Source: JAUILH01 sp965230535 (GTDB taxonomy: Bacteria; Bacteroidota; Bacteroidia; Flavobacteriales_D; JAUILH01). From it: a stretch of DNA of 64,000 nucleotides. Below the pieces are notes generated by a model. That model worked only from the letters and a program-made list of their open reading frames with translations, had not been told where the DNA came from and ran no database searches. Position 1 is the stretch's first letter. Each line of letters begins with the position of its first letter. The stretch covers positions 1,054,001 to 1,118,000 of the forward strand of contig OZ246009.1 in NCBI GenBank assembly GCA_965230535.1, read 5' to 3'. The position numbers were made by a program, and so were the translations under genes. Positions 15,187 through 24,735 of this stretch are shown here, piece by piece.

Positions 15187-17796
15187 TCATAAACCGTGAG
15201 GACCTCCTGCAAGAGAAGTTTCCTCAGCTTCAGTTACTTCCAATTCAGGGAAATGTGTTTTGATATTGGCTCTCTCTTCAAAAGCTTTCAATCCCTGTAG
15301 CAACCATTCATTGAATTTGTCAGGATCTGAATGACTTGCATAAGTTGCATCAGAAGAGCTCAACATTTCTCCTCTATGATTCAGGATCACGTACTGAGGT
15401 TGCGTTGTTTTTCCAAACTTCTCAGATTGCAAGTCTGCCCATTTTTCGCCGGTTGTATACAACATCTTGCCGTTAAAAGGTGACTTCTCTGGTTGAGGAA
15501 GGTCTAATTTTTCATCCACATATAAAGATGCAATTACAACACTATCTCTCAAGATTGGTAGGTTACTTTCATCAGACCAGACATTTGCTTCCATCTTACG
15601 GCAATTTACACAGTTGTGTCCGGTGAAATCCAGCATTAAAGGCTTCTTGATTTCTTCTGCGTAAGCTCTTGCTTTTTCATAATCATGGAAACATGGAAGG
15701 CCATGGGGGCCAGCGTGAGCACCTTCAGGCATGTCGCCATGCACAGGCTCTTGTCCACCTACACCATATGGCGATTCACTGTAATGTTGAGGTGGCGGAA
15801 AGGCTGAGATCAGCTTTAATGGTGCACCCCACAATCCAGGAATCATATATAATGTAAACATCAGCGAAATGATTGCAAATGATAGTCTTGTTACTGTTAA
15901 GTACTGTACAGGACTGTCATGTGATGTTTTGAAAGCTCCGAAAAGATACAGAGTCATGGCTCCAAAAATAGCGATCCAGATAGCCAGGAATAATTCTCTT
16001 TCCAGTAAATGTGCCTGAACAGCCAAATCTGCATTTGATAAGAACTTAAATGCGAAAGCAAGTTCAAGGAATCCAAGTACTACTTTAACACTGTTTAACC
16101 AGCCACCGCTCTTTCCTTCGATGGTTTTTAACATACTTGGGAAAATTGCAAATAAGGCAAAAGGAAGTCCAAGTGCAATACCGAATCCGGCCATTCCGGC
16201 AGTCAATTGCCATGCGCCACCGCCTCCACTGGAAGCGCCTACTAACAAACTTCCAAGAATTGGTCCTGTACAAGAGAAGGACACGATTGCCAATGTCAAT
16301 GCCATTAAGAAGATACCTATGAACCCACCTACGGATGAGGCTTTGTTGTCTACTTTATTCGTCCATGATGCAGGTAAGGTAATTTCAAAAGCACCCAGAA
16401 ACGAGAAGGCAAATACAACCAACATCACAAAGAAGAAGATGTTCAAGGGAACGTTGGTGGATATTTTATTGAGTATACTCGGGTCGAGTGAGTCTAACAG
16501 GTGGAAAGGAGCACTTAGTAAAATGTAAATCAGGAAAATAGAAATACCATAAGTAACCCCTCGAATCAATCCTTTTCTTCTGTTTTCTGCACCTTTTGTG
16601 AAGAAGCTTACCGTCATAGGGATCATTGGGAAAACACATGGTGTTAGAAGTGCTACCAAACCACCAAGGAATGCTTTCCAGAAGATGGCCCACATTGAAC
16701 CTGTTGTTTTTGTTGTTTCGTGTTCTTCAACTGCTTCATTCAGGTTGATGGTAAAGGCGTATTCTTCAACCGTGCTGGCCATTTGTTCGCCATTGCTTAT
16801 GGTAAGCTTTAATATCCCTGAAACAAGGCTGTCCGCTTTTTCGCCAGGCTTGATAATAGTTTTAAGAATAACTCCTCCATTGTAAGCTTCTAAGGAGCCG
16901 TTAGGACCTTTGATGGTTGAATCCATTTCATGAATCTTTGCTGTCTTCCCATCAATAACACTCGCTTCAATAACTTCAAAATTAGCTACGTCAAATGTTG
17001 CTTTGGTTTCATTATTTAAGATATACCATCCATTTGCACCATCAGTTTGAGCTCTTAATTCAATGTTTCCGTTTTTCATCTTCATGGCGTAAAACTGCCA
17101 TCCAATTGGAGAATTCATGGTTTCCTTTTCAGGAACCTCTAAAGTATCAACGTTGGTTTCTTCAACGTTTAGTGTATCAGAACTCTCTTCTGTTTGAGGA
17201 TCCTCTTCAGGATCAGGTTCGTCCGTTCCGTTTTCAGAACCACAATCTTTAAGTTTGAACGTGAAGTTTTTTGTGCTCGGAGGGAAACAAGACTCCTTAC
17301 AAGCCATGAATTCTACGCTCATTTTAACCTCATGGGCTTTGCCATCTGTGATAGTTACCTTTTGTTTGAACACAACCTTGTTGCCATGGAAAGGTCTTTC
17401 TGGGAAACCATCGTTGTCGACCACATCTGTGTGTGGTTCACTGGTTTTTCCTTTTAATTCTACACCTGAACCACCATCCCATTTGAATGTTGTTGGGATG
17501 TTCATTGCGTTTTCCGGTAAGATTTGTGAATACAAATGCCAACCATCCAATTGAGTAACTTCAACTATCAATGTCGCTTCACATCCGTTTTGCTGAACAC
17601 TGGTTTTCCATTTGATAACTTCATCAACGTTTTGAGGCTCTGCAGCAGCCAAGGCCGGAGCAAGGATAGGAGATGTTTCAAGTTCTTTGGCGTGGTTACT
17701 ATTGTTTGTTGATACTTCATTCAATGCCGAATTGGCGTTAAAAGAGAATGATGTGAATGCAACGAATGCAAGGAATAGATTTAATTTTCTTAACAT
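15187..17796 (-). CDS. dsbD: Thiol:disulfide interchange protein DsbD-type, with C-terminal thioredoxin
   Basis: The 869-aa inner-membrane protein carries electrons from cytoplasmic thioredoxin to periplasmic partners. Order: signal peptide, nDsbD-like domain with CKESCFPP (near residue 168), a second periplasmic region, a polytopic membrane domain with the essential TPCVFPMIP (near 385) and SCTGPILG (near 509) cysteines, and a C-terminal thioredoxin domain with HNCVNCRK (near 727). All redox Cys pairs are present. It lies 3 bp behind an extra nDsbD-like gene and is followed in frame by a degenerate thioredoxin copy. The linker before each thioredoxin copy reads GPHGL, evidence of tandem duplication. 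Confidence 0.9.
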   Translation of the reverse strand: MLRKLNLFLAFVAFTSFSFNANSALNEVSTNNSNHAKELETSPILAPALAAAEPQNVDEVIKWKTSVQQNGCEATLIVEVTQLDGWHLYSQILPENAMNIPTTFKWDGGSGVELKGKTSEPHTDVVDNDGFPERPFHGNKVVFKQKVTITDGKAHEVKMSVEFMACKESCFPPSTKNFTFKLKDCGSENGTDEPDPEEDPQTEESSDTLNVEETNVDTLEVPEKETMNSPIGWQFYAMKMKNGNIELRAQTDGANGWYILNNETKATFDVANFEVIEASVIDGKTAKIHEMDSTIKGPNGSLEAYNGGVILKTIIKPGEKADSLVSGILKLTISNGEQMASTVEEYAFTINLNEAVEEHETTKTTGSMWAIFWKAFLGGLVALLTPCVFPMIPMTVSFFTKGAENRRKGLIRGVTYGISIFLIYILLSAPFHLLDSLDPSILNKISTNVPLNIFFFVMLVVFAFSFLGAFEITLPASWTNKVDNKASSVGGFIGIFLMALTLAIVSFSCTGPILGSLLVGASSGGGGAWQLTAGMAGFGIALGLPFALFAIFPSMLKTIEGKSGGWLNSVKVVLGFLELAFAFKFLSNADLAVQAHLLERELFLAIWIAIFGAMTLYLFGAFKTSHDSPVQYLTVTRLSFAIISLMFTLYMIPGLWGAPLKLISAFPPPQHYSESPYGVGGQEPVHGDMPEGAHAGPHGLPCFHDYEKARAYAEEIKKPLMLDFTGHNCVNCRKMEANVWSDESNLPILRDSVVIASLYVDEKLDLPQPEKSPFNGKMLYTTGEKWADLQSEKFGKTTQPQYVILNHRGEMLSSSDATYASHSDPDKFNEWLLQGLKAFEERANIKTHFPELEVTEAEETSLAGGPHGL

Positions 17797-17799
17797 ATA

Positions 17800-18279
17800 T
17801 TATGGTTTGGCTTGAGAAATAACAATTTTAAATGGCTCATCAATTGGAGGTAAACACCCCTCGTCGTTACAAGCCATATAAGTAATATATCCAACAACTT
17901 TGGAAGAATCTTCAGATAATGAGATTTTCTGCCTGAAGGTCACCGAGTTTTCAAAATAACGTACGTCCAATTCAAAATTTGGATCGTATTCTTCAATCGG
18001 TTTTGGTTCAACGAGTTTGCCTTCAAGTTTTGAATTAACCAACTCTTCAAAAATAAATTCAGTAGGTAGTGGACCTTCGTCACTTGGTAAAACGGTAGCA
18101 TAAATATGCCAGTGTTCATCCATTTGGGCTTTGAAGGAGATAGTGGAATCCTTGCCGGAGTAGCTCGTTTCCCATTTTACAGGACTGTCCTGAGCCTTTC
18201 CTGAAGCACTAAAAAATGTGATTAGGATTACAATAGTTGATTTTATGAAAATATTTCTAAACATAGTTTCTATCATCAA
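17800..18279 (-). CDS. Secreted nDsbD-like domain protein
   Basis: The 159-aa product has a signal peptide (about residues 1-29, ending ASGKAQ) and one DsbD N-terminal-type domain: VKWETSYSGKDSTISFKA, HWHIYATVLP, and ACNDEGCLPP carrying the Cys pair. The same domain begins the downstream DsbD (3 bp away), so this is a paralogous, free periplasmic copy probably reduced by DsbD and passing electrons on. A second ATG at codon 6 is a possible start. Confidence 0.78.
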   Translation of the reverse strand: MMIETMFRNIFIKSTIVILITFFSASGKAQDSPVKWETSYSGKDSTISFKAQMDEHWHIYATVLPSDEGPLPTEFIFEELVNSKLEGKLVEPKPIEEYDPNFELDVRYFENSVTFRQKISLSEDSSKVVGYITYMACNDEGCLPPIDEPFKIVISQAKP

Positions 18280-18332
18280 ATATATCTAATATTTATCATT
18301 ATAAGTGGTCTTAAAAACGACAAAATTGAATA

Positions 18333-19661
18333 CTAATCATTGAAATTGATCTCTAAAACACGTGTTGTAATTGATGTGATTTGTGCAACTGAAGACTGTC
18401 TAATCCCGCAGCACCAAATAATCTGATCATTACTAAGTATGATGGGGATTTTGGATTTTTGGTCGAGACTAACTTTCACATCTATAAATAGATCACTGAG
18501 CATTTTTCTCCCTTTCATGCCTAGTATGCTCATTGAATCTCCTTGTTTCCAGTAGCGTAGGTGTAGGTTTGGACTTAATGAGTCTAAGTCGAAAAACGCC
18601 TGATGAGCGTTGGATTGCTTAATAGTTGTCCAGTCAACAGTGCTGTGTATTTTTATTACGAATTGATGAGAATTGAAAGAATATGAGCCCTCTTCGCAAA
18701 AAATGAAAGTTTCAAGGCTTGTTTGTTCTTGGATTCCTATTGGGTAAAAGATAAGTCGATTTCTATCAATTAGGCATACATGTGTTTTAGAATTGAATTG
18801 CTTGCCAATTGAGTCTAATGATCCCAGGATTTGCCGTGATTGCTCATTTTTAAAGCCATATTGAAGTAGGCCAAGACTAAGAAGAACCTTATTCTTTGAA
18901 CTAAGCGAATCCAGAGAAATAATGTGTCGTTCTTTCTCAATAGAAGAGGCCTGTTTTAGAAATTGTTCGGTCTCAGCTTTCATATAATCATCAATTTCTT
19001 TGAGATAATTAACACTGGAAGCAATTTGAGTATTGATGTGGGGGACTTTTTCCTCAAGGTTTGGGATGACCTTATTTCGAATGTGGTTTCTCAAATAATC
19101 GTTTTGTTGATTGGAAGCATCTTCTGCCCAGCGAATCTTATTGTTTGTAGCGTATTGTTTGATGTCCTTTTTTGAGAAAGCAAGCAGAGGACGTTTATAA
19201 CAACCTCTTCTCTTAGGAATACCACTTAGTCCGCTAATTCCGGCAGATCTACTTAAATTGATTAAAAAAGTCTCTACCAGATCATCTCGATGATGCGCTA
19301 GTAAAATGCTCTTGTTTTTTACACCTCTGGTAATATCTTCAAACCAATTGTACCTCAATTCACGAGCAGCCATTTGAGTACTTAGTTTATGCTTTGTTGC
19401 ATAAGATTTGGTGTCGAAATCAATGGATTCAAAAGGGACTTTTCGTTCCAAAGCCCAGTTTTTAACAAACTGTTCGTCTTCATCAGCGGCTTCTCGTAGC
19501 TTGAAATTGCAGTGAAGAACTGTGAAAGAATAACCCAGCTCGTGCATCAAATGACACAGGACAATTGAGTCAATTCCGCCAGATACCGCAATAAAAAGTT
19601 TGTCAGTTTCGAATTCAGGAAATTCATTTTCAATATGTGATTTGAGCCACTCTGTTAACAT
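18333..19661 (-). CDS. tilS: tRNA(Ile)-lysidine synthase
   Basis: The 442-aa protein has the PP-loop SGGIDSIVL near residue 27, the LAHHRDDLVETFLINLSRSAG motif and RPLLAFSKKDIKQYA, all diagnostic for TilS, followed by its C-terminal substrate-recognition domain. It converts C34 of tRNA-Ile(CAU) to lysidine and is essential for AUA decoding. It overlaps pabB by 7 bp, so both are probably co-transcribed. Confidence 0.92.
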   Translation of the reverse strand: MLTEWLKSHIENEFPEFETDKLFIAVSGGIDSIVLCHLMHELGYSFTVLHCNFKLREAADEDEQFVKNWALERKVPFESIDFDTKSYATKHKLSTQMAARELRYNWFEDITRGVKNKSILLAHHRDDLVETFLINLSRSAGISGLSGIPKRRGCYKRPLLAFSKKDIKQYATNNKIRWAEDASNQQNDYLRNHIRNKVIPNLEEKVPHINTQIASSVNYLKEIDDYMKAETEQFLKQASSIEKERHIISLDSLSSKNKVLLSLGLLQYGFKNEQSRQILGSLDSIGKQFNSKTHVCLIDRNRLIFYPIGIQEQTSLETFIFCEEGSYSFNSHQFVIKIHSTVDWTTIKQSNAHQAFFDLDSLSPNLHLRYWKQGDSMSILGMKGRKMLSDLFIDVKVSLDQKSKIPIILSNDQIIWCCGIRQSSVAQITSITTRVLEINFND

Positions 19662-20899
19662 TGTAAGGCATTTTGCATGGCGGTCATTTTAAGTAAGACC
19701 TCTTCGTATTCTTTTTGGCAATCACTTTCAATTGTAATAGCGCCACCAGTTGGAGCCATTCCTACTTGCGTTCGTTCGTCATAAAAAATTGATCGGATGA
19801 GTACATTAAAATCAAAATCATCATTGGAAGATTGATAGCCCAGGCTTCCTGAATAGTGAGATCTCCTGAAAGATTCGTATTCGTCAATCAATTTCATGGC
19901 ACTTACTTTTGGTGCCCCGGTCATACTTCCCATTGGGAAAGTAGCTTTTAAGATGTCTTCAAAATTTAGCCCATCTTTCAAATCACATGAGATCGTGGAA
20001 ATTAGTTGATGAACAGTTTTAAAAGAATAGAGTTCGCAAAGTTCTTCAACTTTCACAGAATCCTGTTTAGCAAGTCGAGATAAGTCATTACGCACAAGAT
20101 CAACAATCATAATGTTTTCGGAGCGTTCTTTTGGATTTGACTTAAGCGCTTCAGCAATGACTTTGTCAGCTTCATTATCTGCGCCTCTTTTGGCGGTACC
20201 TTTAATAGGTTGGCTGATTAATTTATTCTTCGTTTTCTTTAGAAACCTTTCCGGACTGCCAGATAGAATCCATTTTCCATCGAAATTAGCAATTGCCATA
20301 AAAGTGGCCTGTGCTTCTTTTAATAATTTGAAACCTGTCTCAATAGGGTTGATGTTGCCTTTGAAGCTGGCGTTCACACAGTAATTTAACTCGTAAATAT
20401 CTCCGTGTTGAAGAGACGCCTGAACCTTCCTGAATCCATTTTGATATGTTTCCCACTCCAAATCAGGGTTTAGATCAATGGTGTTTTGCGCGTTCGTCCG
20501 CTCGGGAGTATGGTTTTCAAACTGTTTGAGAAGTTTCTCATACAAATCCAAATCTCCATCAACCTCAATATGTGATTGAGATAAAGAGATTGCGGTGTGT
20601 GCTTCAAAAGATAAAATATCTGGCCAATGAAGTGTCATTTTGTTTTCAGAATTCAGCTTTTCAAAAGAGTTTTTTAGCTCATAAGACAAACTGGAGATTC
20701 TAAAAAGTTTTGTTGGGGTATTTAAGTCGTGCAAGTCTTTTTCTACGGAAAGATTATGCCCTATAAACAGTACTTTCTTTTGATTGGGGTGATCTTCAAA
20801 ATATGCGAAACACCTGAAATTTTGTCTTTTAAGGGCATTGAGTGCACCAAAAAAGTTAAAACTCTGGCAAAATCTTTGATATTTGTGGTCTAAATTCAT
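19655..20899 (-). CDS. pabB: Chorismate-binding enzyme, aminodeoxychorismate synthase component I
   Basis: The 414-aa product has the chorismate-utilising fold: SGSPERFLKK, QPIKGTAKRG, ERSENIMIVDLVRNDLSR and FPMGSMTGAPKVSAMKLIDE. These fit PabB/TrpE; the short length and lack of trp neighbours favour PabB, which makes aminodeoxychorismate for folate. Its start lies only 6 bp from the divergent skp start, so its promoter must lie inside that gene, unless a later start is used. Confidence 0.82.
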   Translation of the reverse strand: MNLDHKYQRFCQSFNFFGALNALKRQNFRCFAYFEDHPNQKKVLFIGHNLSVEKDLHDLNTPTKLFRISSLSYELKNSFEKLNSENKMTLHWPDILSFEAHTAISLSQSHIEVDGDLDLYEKLLKQFENHTPERTNAQNTIDLNPDLEWETYQNGFRKVQASLQHGDIYELNYCVNASFKGNINPIETGFKLLKEAQATFMAIANFDGKWILSGSPERFLKKTKNKLISQPIKGTAKRGADNEADKVIAEALKSNPKERSENIMIVDLVRNDLSRLAKQDSVKVEELCELYSFKTVHQLISTISCDLKDGLNFEDILKATFPMGSMTGAPKVSAMKLIDEYESFRRSHYSGSLGYQSSNDDFDFNVLIRSIFYDERTQVGMAPTGGAITIESDCQKEYEEVLLKMTAMQNALQC

Positions 20900-20905
20900 T
20901 TAAAG

Positions 20906-21421
20906 ATGAGAACAAAGATACTATTCATTTTACTGTGTGCACTTACTGTCACCAACCCTGTGAAATCACAGAAATCCAAGATTGCTTATATCAACACCAA
21001 TGTTTTGTGGCAACTGATGCCTGAAAAGGCAGCAGCAGATTCGATTCTGAACATGGAAAAATTGGATTTACAGAAATATTATACGGAGCAAACGGAAGAC
21101 TTGAAGGCTAAGGTTCAGGCTCTTAATAACGATCCGAACTTTGACGAAACTAAGTTGATTTATCAGCAGAAAAACAAGGATATTCAAGATAGGTATAAAG
21201 AGCTGGAAACTTTTATTAGCAAGGCGGAGAGAGAGTTGCAGGCTAAGCAAAATCAGCTGTATAAACCAATTCGAGAGAAGATGGAAGATGCCATTAACTC
21301 GGTGGCAGAAGAAAACGGATATGAATATGTGCTTGATTCTAGTTTTGGAAATATCATTTATAGAAAAAGTGAGACTTACGACATTCTTGAAAAGGTTAAG
21401 AACAAATTAAAATTGAATTAA
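20906..21421 (+). CDS. OmpH/Skp-family periplasmic chaperone
   Basis: The 171-aa product has a signal peptide (ends NPVKSQ), then SKIAYINTNVLWQLMP, a long charged helical hairpin (residues ~50-125), and NGYEYVLDSSFGNIIY, the C-terminal strand of OmpH/Skp. Skp trimers hold unfolded outer-membrane proteins in the periplasm. It stands alone here, not next to bamA, so it may be an additional paralogue. Confidence 0.85.
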   Translation: MRTKILFILLCALTVTNPVKSQKSKIAYINTNVLWQLMPEKAAADSILNMEKLDLQKYYTEQTEDLKAKVQALNNDPNFDETKLIYQQKNKDIQDRYKELETFISKAERELQAKQNQLYKPIREKMEDAINSVAEENGYEYVLDSSFGNIIYRKSETYDILEKVKNKLKLN

Positions 21422-21425
21422 AGTA

Positions 21426-21456
21426 TTGTTATTGAAGGGAATGTTTTGTAATTTAG
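21426..21456 (+). promoter_or_regulatory. Promoter candidate for the surface-protein pair
   Basis: TTG (21426-21428), 20 bp, then TAATTTAG (21449-21456), one mismatch from TAnnTTTG. The start codon follows at 21481. The spacing equals that of the candidate at 12554-12584. Confidence 0.45.
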
Positions 21457-21480
21457 TTACTGCTTATAATAAAACACCTC

Positions 21481-22773
21481 ATGAAAAAGATCACACTTAC
21501 AAGCATTTTTGCTCTGGGCGCCTGCGGCCTGGTAAACGCTCAAAACGTAGGAATTAACACTGATGGTAGTGCTCCGGGAATGATGCTGCACGTAAAAGTT
21601 GCAAGCGGAAATGACGGAATTAGAATTCAAAACAATTCGGGAACTGCGGATGGTATTATCAATTTCCAGGATGGAACTGCAAATGCCTGGACTTTAGGTT
21701 TTGATGCCAGTGATAACAACGATTTTAAAGTTTCGAATGGTGCCGCTCTTGGTACAAACGACCGTTTTGTTATAGACGATAATGCCGATCAAATCTTGAG
21801 TGGTTTTAATGGAACTCAGGCAAATCCGGCCTGGTCGTTTAATGGAGATCCTAATACAGGGATGTTCAGAAGTGCTGCCGATGAATTGGCTTTTACTGCT
21901 GCTGGTGTGGAATTAATGGTTTTAGATGCCAATGGTGCCGATCAGGTAGTAGTAAATGAGAATAGTACAGATGTTAATTTCCGTGTAGAAAGTAATGGAG
22001 ACGCAAACATGTTGTTTGTCGATGGAGGAAATAACCGGGTAGGAATTAGTACTGGAGCGCCGGTTTCAATGTTTCATGTTGATGGAAACAGTGCCATTAA
22101 TTTGAGTCATATCGACAATAGTAATGGAACTGGTACAGGTTTGGTGTCTACTGGTCAAAACGGAATCCTTAACTATCTATTAGCGGGATGTGGATCGTCA
22201 GCTACAGCAGTGACTACTTCACAATACATGTACTATACAACCGGAGGTGTTGGTCAGGCAGCAGTGATGCAGGATGCATTTGGAGCTCAATGGTTAGCAG
22301 GAGCTTGGGATGGTTTCCAGTACTTGAAAATTACTGGTAACGGAGGTGTAGCTACAATTATTGATGACCCTAACGGAGAAAAAGTGACTATGTTCTGTGT
22401 TGAAGGACCTGAAAACTGGTTCCAGGATTATGGGACAGGTTCTCTTGTGAATGGAGAGGCTGTTGTGGAATTTGATCCTATATTTGCGAACAGCATTATG
22501 GCAGATGAGACACATCCAATTAAAGTTTTTGTGCAATTAGAAGGTGAGTGTAATGGTGTGTACGTCACAGAAAAGACGACTAATGGTTTTAGGGTGAAAG
22601 AGTTGAATAGCGGTAGTTCTACAGTTGATTTTACTTACACTGTTGTAGCTACCAGAGCCAATGAAACACTTGAGATGAATGGAAATGTAAGACACGTTGA
22701 CTATTCAAGAAGATATCCTAAATCTGTTGGTTATCAGGAAAGCCTTGTAACCGGACAAAATACTAGAGAATAA
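21481..22773 (+). CDS. Secreted fibre-like repeat protein (NVGI type)
   Basis: The 430-aa product starts with a signal peptide (MKKITLTSIFALGACGLVNAQ) directly followed by NVGINTDG. Further on come GNNRVGISTGAPVSMFHVDG and similar repeats typical of Bacteroidota tail-fibre-like surface proteins. The C-terminal region (GFRVKELNSGSSTVDFTYTV) is a beta-sandwich often seen at the end of these proteins. No sorting domain is visible; it is 4 bp before a T9SS-sorted protein gene and probably acts with it. Confidence 0.75.
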   Translation: MKKITLTSIFALGACGLVNAQNVGINTDGSAPGMMLHVKVASGNDGIRIQNNSGTADGIINFQDGTANAWTLGFDASDNNDFKVSNGAALGTNDRFVIDDNADQILSGFNGTQANPAWSFNGDPNTGMFRSAADELAFTAAGVELMVLDANGADQVVVNENSTDVNFRVESNGDANMLFVDGGNNRVGISTGAPVSMFHVDGNSAINLSHIDNSNGTGTGLVSTGQNGILNYLLAGCGSSATAVTTSQYMYYTTGGVGQAAVMQDAFGAQWLAGAWDGFQYLKITGNGGVATIIDDPNGEKVTMFCVEGPENWFQDYGTGSLVNGEAVVEFDPIFANSIMADETHPIKVFVQLEGECNGVYVTEKTTNGFRVKELNSGSSTVDFTYTVVATRANETLEMNGNVRHVDYSRRYPKSVGYQESLVTGQNTRE

Positions 22774-22777
22774 ACCC

Positions 22778-24079
22778 ATGAAAATATTAGCTATATCTGC
22801 ATTAATATTGTCTTCAACTGTTGCCTTTTCTCAGGCACGTGTTGTGATAAATAATGATGCATACATTACTTTGAACGGAGGAACAGCAGGAACCCCCATA
22901 TTCCTGGTTGTGGAAAACCCAAATGCCAATGCTATTACAACAGCAGGGACAGGAGGGAACATTGTGTCAGAAGGAGAATTCAATAAAGTAAGATGGCGTA
23001 TTGGAACCAATACAGGTTCGTACACACTGCCGTATTATTCTCAATTGAATGCTGCAGGAATGAAAATTCCTTATACCCTTAATATTACGGGGGCAGGAGC
23101 CGGCGGAACAGAAATTGATTTTTCAACTTACCGTACTTCAGGATTGGGGAGTGGTTCGAATGCTCCTCTGCCTTCCATGGTTGCTCATTTTCTGGATGCA
23201 GGTACAGCCACTGTTAATAACGAACTATTTGTAGTAGATAGATTCTGGATGGTGGATGCGACCGGTTATGGAACAAGACCTACCAGTACTATGACCATTC
23301 AGTACGATAATTCCGCTGCAGAGATTGCAAGTGGTAATACACTTGTTGAAGGTAATTTGGTTGCTCAGCGATATAATTCAACTTCAAACGAATGGGAAGG
23401 AGATCCTGCCATGACTCAAATCTTCTATGGTTTGGGGAGTTTAAATACAGGAGCCAGAACTTTGGGGCCATTTGCGGTACCAGCTAATGACTTGTTTGAA
23501 ACATGGGTATTGGTGGATAGAACTATGTTGCTTCCGGTAGAAATGCTGGATATGAATGTGATCTGTAATGGCGTTAAGAATACCATTAAGTGGTCAACAG
23601 CTTCTGAAAGCAATAACTCTCACTTCTCAATCGAGAGAAGCACAGATGGATCTAATTTTACTGAAATTGCCCAGGTACAAGGTGCTGGTAACAGTTCTTC
23701 TCAGATTAATTATACGTACCATGACAAAGACAATGTTGAAGGTTTGGTATACTACCGCTTAAAACAGGTGGATTTTGATGGAGAATACAGTTATACGGAT
23801 ATTTTGATCGCCAATTGTTCTGAAGAAGGAACCGACATCATCACACATTATGATAATGGAAGTTCAAATACTTTCCTTCAGATTCAATCTGGAAGAGATC
23901 AAAACGGAGTCATCAGTATTTATACAGCTGAAGGTCGTTTAGTTGCCAATTCTCAACATGATTTAAGAGAAGGGAACAACGAAATCTTGCTTAATACAAG
24001 CACACTTTCGAAAGGAATTTACATGATCAGTTTGCAAACAAATGATCAAACTATTTCCAGAAAGATCTACTTGAGATAA
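22778..24079 (+). CDS. T9SS-exported surface protein with sorting domain
   Basis: The 433-aa product has a signal peptide (ends TVAFSQ), a Gly/Thr-rich beta region, a segment TIKWSTASESNNSHFSIERS near residue 268 that is a hallmark of Bacteroidota surface proteins, and a type A sorting domain (GVISIYTAEGRLV ... LSKGIYMISLQTN). It is exported by T9SS and anchored on the cell surface. The gene lies 4 bp after the fibre-like gene. Confidence 0.8.
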   Translation: MKILAISALILSSTVAFSQARVVINNDAYITLNGGTAGTPIFLVVENPNANAITTAGTGGNIVSEGEFNKVRWRIGTNTGSYTLPYYSQLNAAGMKIPYTLNITGAGAGGTEIDFSTYRTSGLGSGSNAPLPSMVAHFLDAGTATVNNELFVVDRFWMVDATGYGTRPTSTMTIQYDNSAAEIASGNTLVEGNLVAQRYNSTSNEWEGDPAMTQIFYGLGSLNTGARTLGPFAVPANDLFETWVLVDRTMLLPVEMLDMNVICNGVKNTIKWSTASESNNSHFSIERSTDGSNFTEIAQVQGAGNSSSQINYTYHDKDNVEGLVYYRLKQVDFDGEYSYTDILIANCSEEGTDIITHYDNGSSNTFLQIQSGRDQNGVISIYTAEGRLVANSQHDLREGNNEILLNTSTLSKGIYMISLQTNDQTISRKIYLR

Positions 24080-24138
24080 AATTCTTTTGTGGAATATATC
24101 CTTTTTTTGCCCTATCTTAATGAGGTAAAACAAGCAGC

Positions 24139-24735
24139 TTGTTATTAAGGATATTTAAATCTGAAAAACGTCTTGACGATCATGAACTTATTGCTCGATA
24201 TAAAAAGAGCGGTGAGATGCGCTATGTCGCGGAATTGTATAAGAGGTATTCTCAATTAATTGCTGCATTATGTTATAAATATCTCCAACATCCGGAAAAC
24301 GCGGAGGATGCCGCTATGGATGTGTTTGAGATCATTAGTCAGGATTTAAAAACTCATGATATCAGAAAGGTAAACAACTGGTTGTATTCGGTTACGAAAC
24401 ACCATTGTTTAAAAGAAAAACGCCGATTTCAAAAAGAAAATATGGTGGATTTCCAGGATGGATCAGGCTTTGAAGCTGTCTTGTCAACTGAAAACGATTC
24501 GGGTAAAGAAGATAAAATTGCGGAAGAAGCTAAACTTATTGCGCTCGAATCCGTATTGCCTCTACTTAAAGAAGATCAAAAGACCTGTGTTGAATGTTTC
24601 TACATTAAAAAGATGAGTTATCTCGAGATTTCAGAATCAACCGGATTAACCATTAATAAAGTGAAAAGCCACATTCAAAATGGCAAGCGAAAACTTAAAA
24701 TTGAATTAGATAAAAGACTTGAAAAACAAGGCTAA
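24139..24735 (+). CDS. ECF-type RNA polymerase sigma factor
   Basis: The 198-aa product has sigma region 2 (RYSQLIAALCYKYLQHPENAEDAAMDVFEII) and region 4 (LPLLKEDQKTCVECFYIKKMSYLEISESTGL, then KVKSHIQNGKRKLK). The reading frame begins with a TTG at 24139; no ATG is available nearby. It overlaps the next gene by 17 bp, a membrane protein that is likely its anti-sigma partner. This pair probably responds to an envelope signal. Confidence 0.88.
   Translation: MLLRIFKSEKRLDDHELIARYKKSGEMRYVAELYKRYSQLIAALCYKYLQHPENAEDAAMDVFEIISQDLKTHDIRKVNNWLYSVTKHHCLKEKRRFQKENMVDFQDGSGFEAVLSTENDSGKEDKIAEEAKLIALESVLPLLKEDQKTCVECFYIKKMSYLEISESTGLTINKVKSHIQNGKRKLKIELDKRLEKQG

Noticed and set aside
15187..15189. Selenocysteine or recoded TGA in dsbD
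   Set aside because: The TGA stands at a linker position (Pro in the other copy), not at an active-site Cys, and no stem-loop pattern supports it.
16121..16528. Plus-strand ORF within dsbD
   Set aside because: Antisense to the conserved membrane domain; no independent support.
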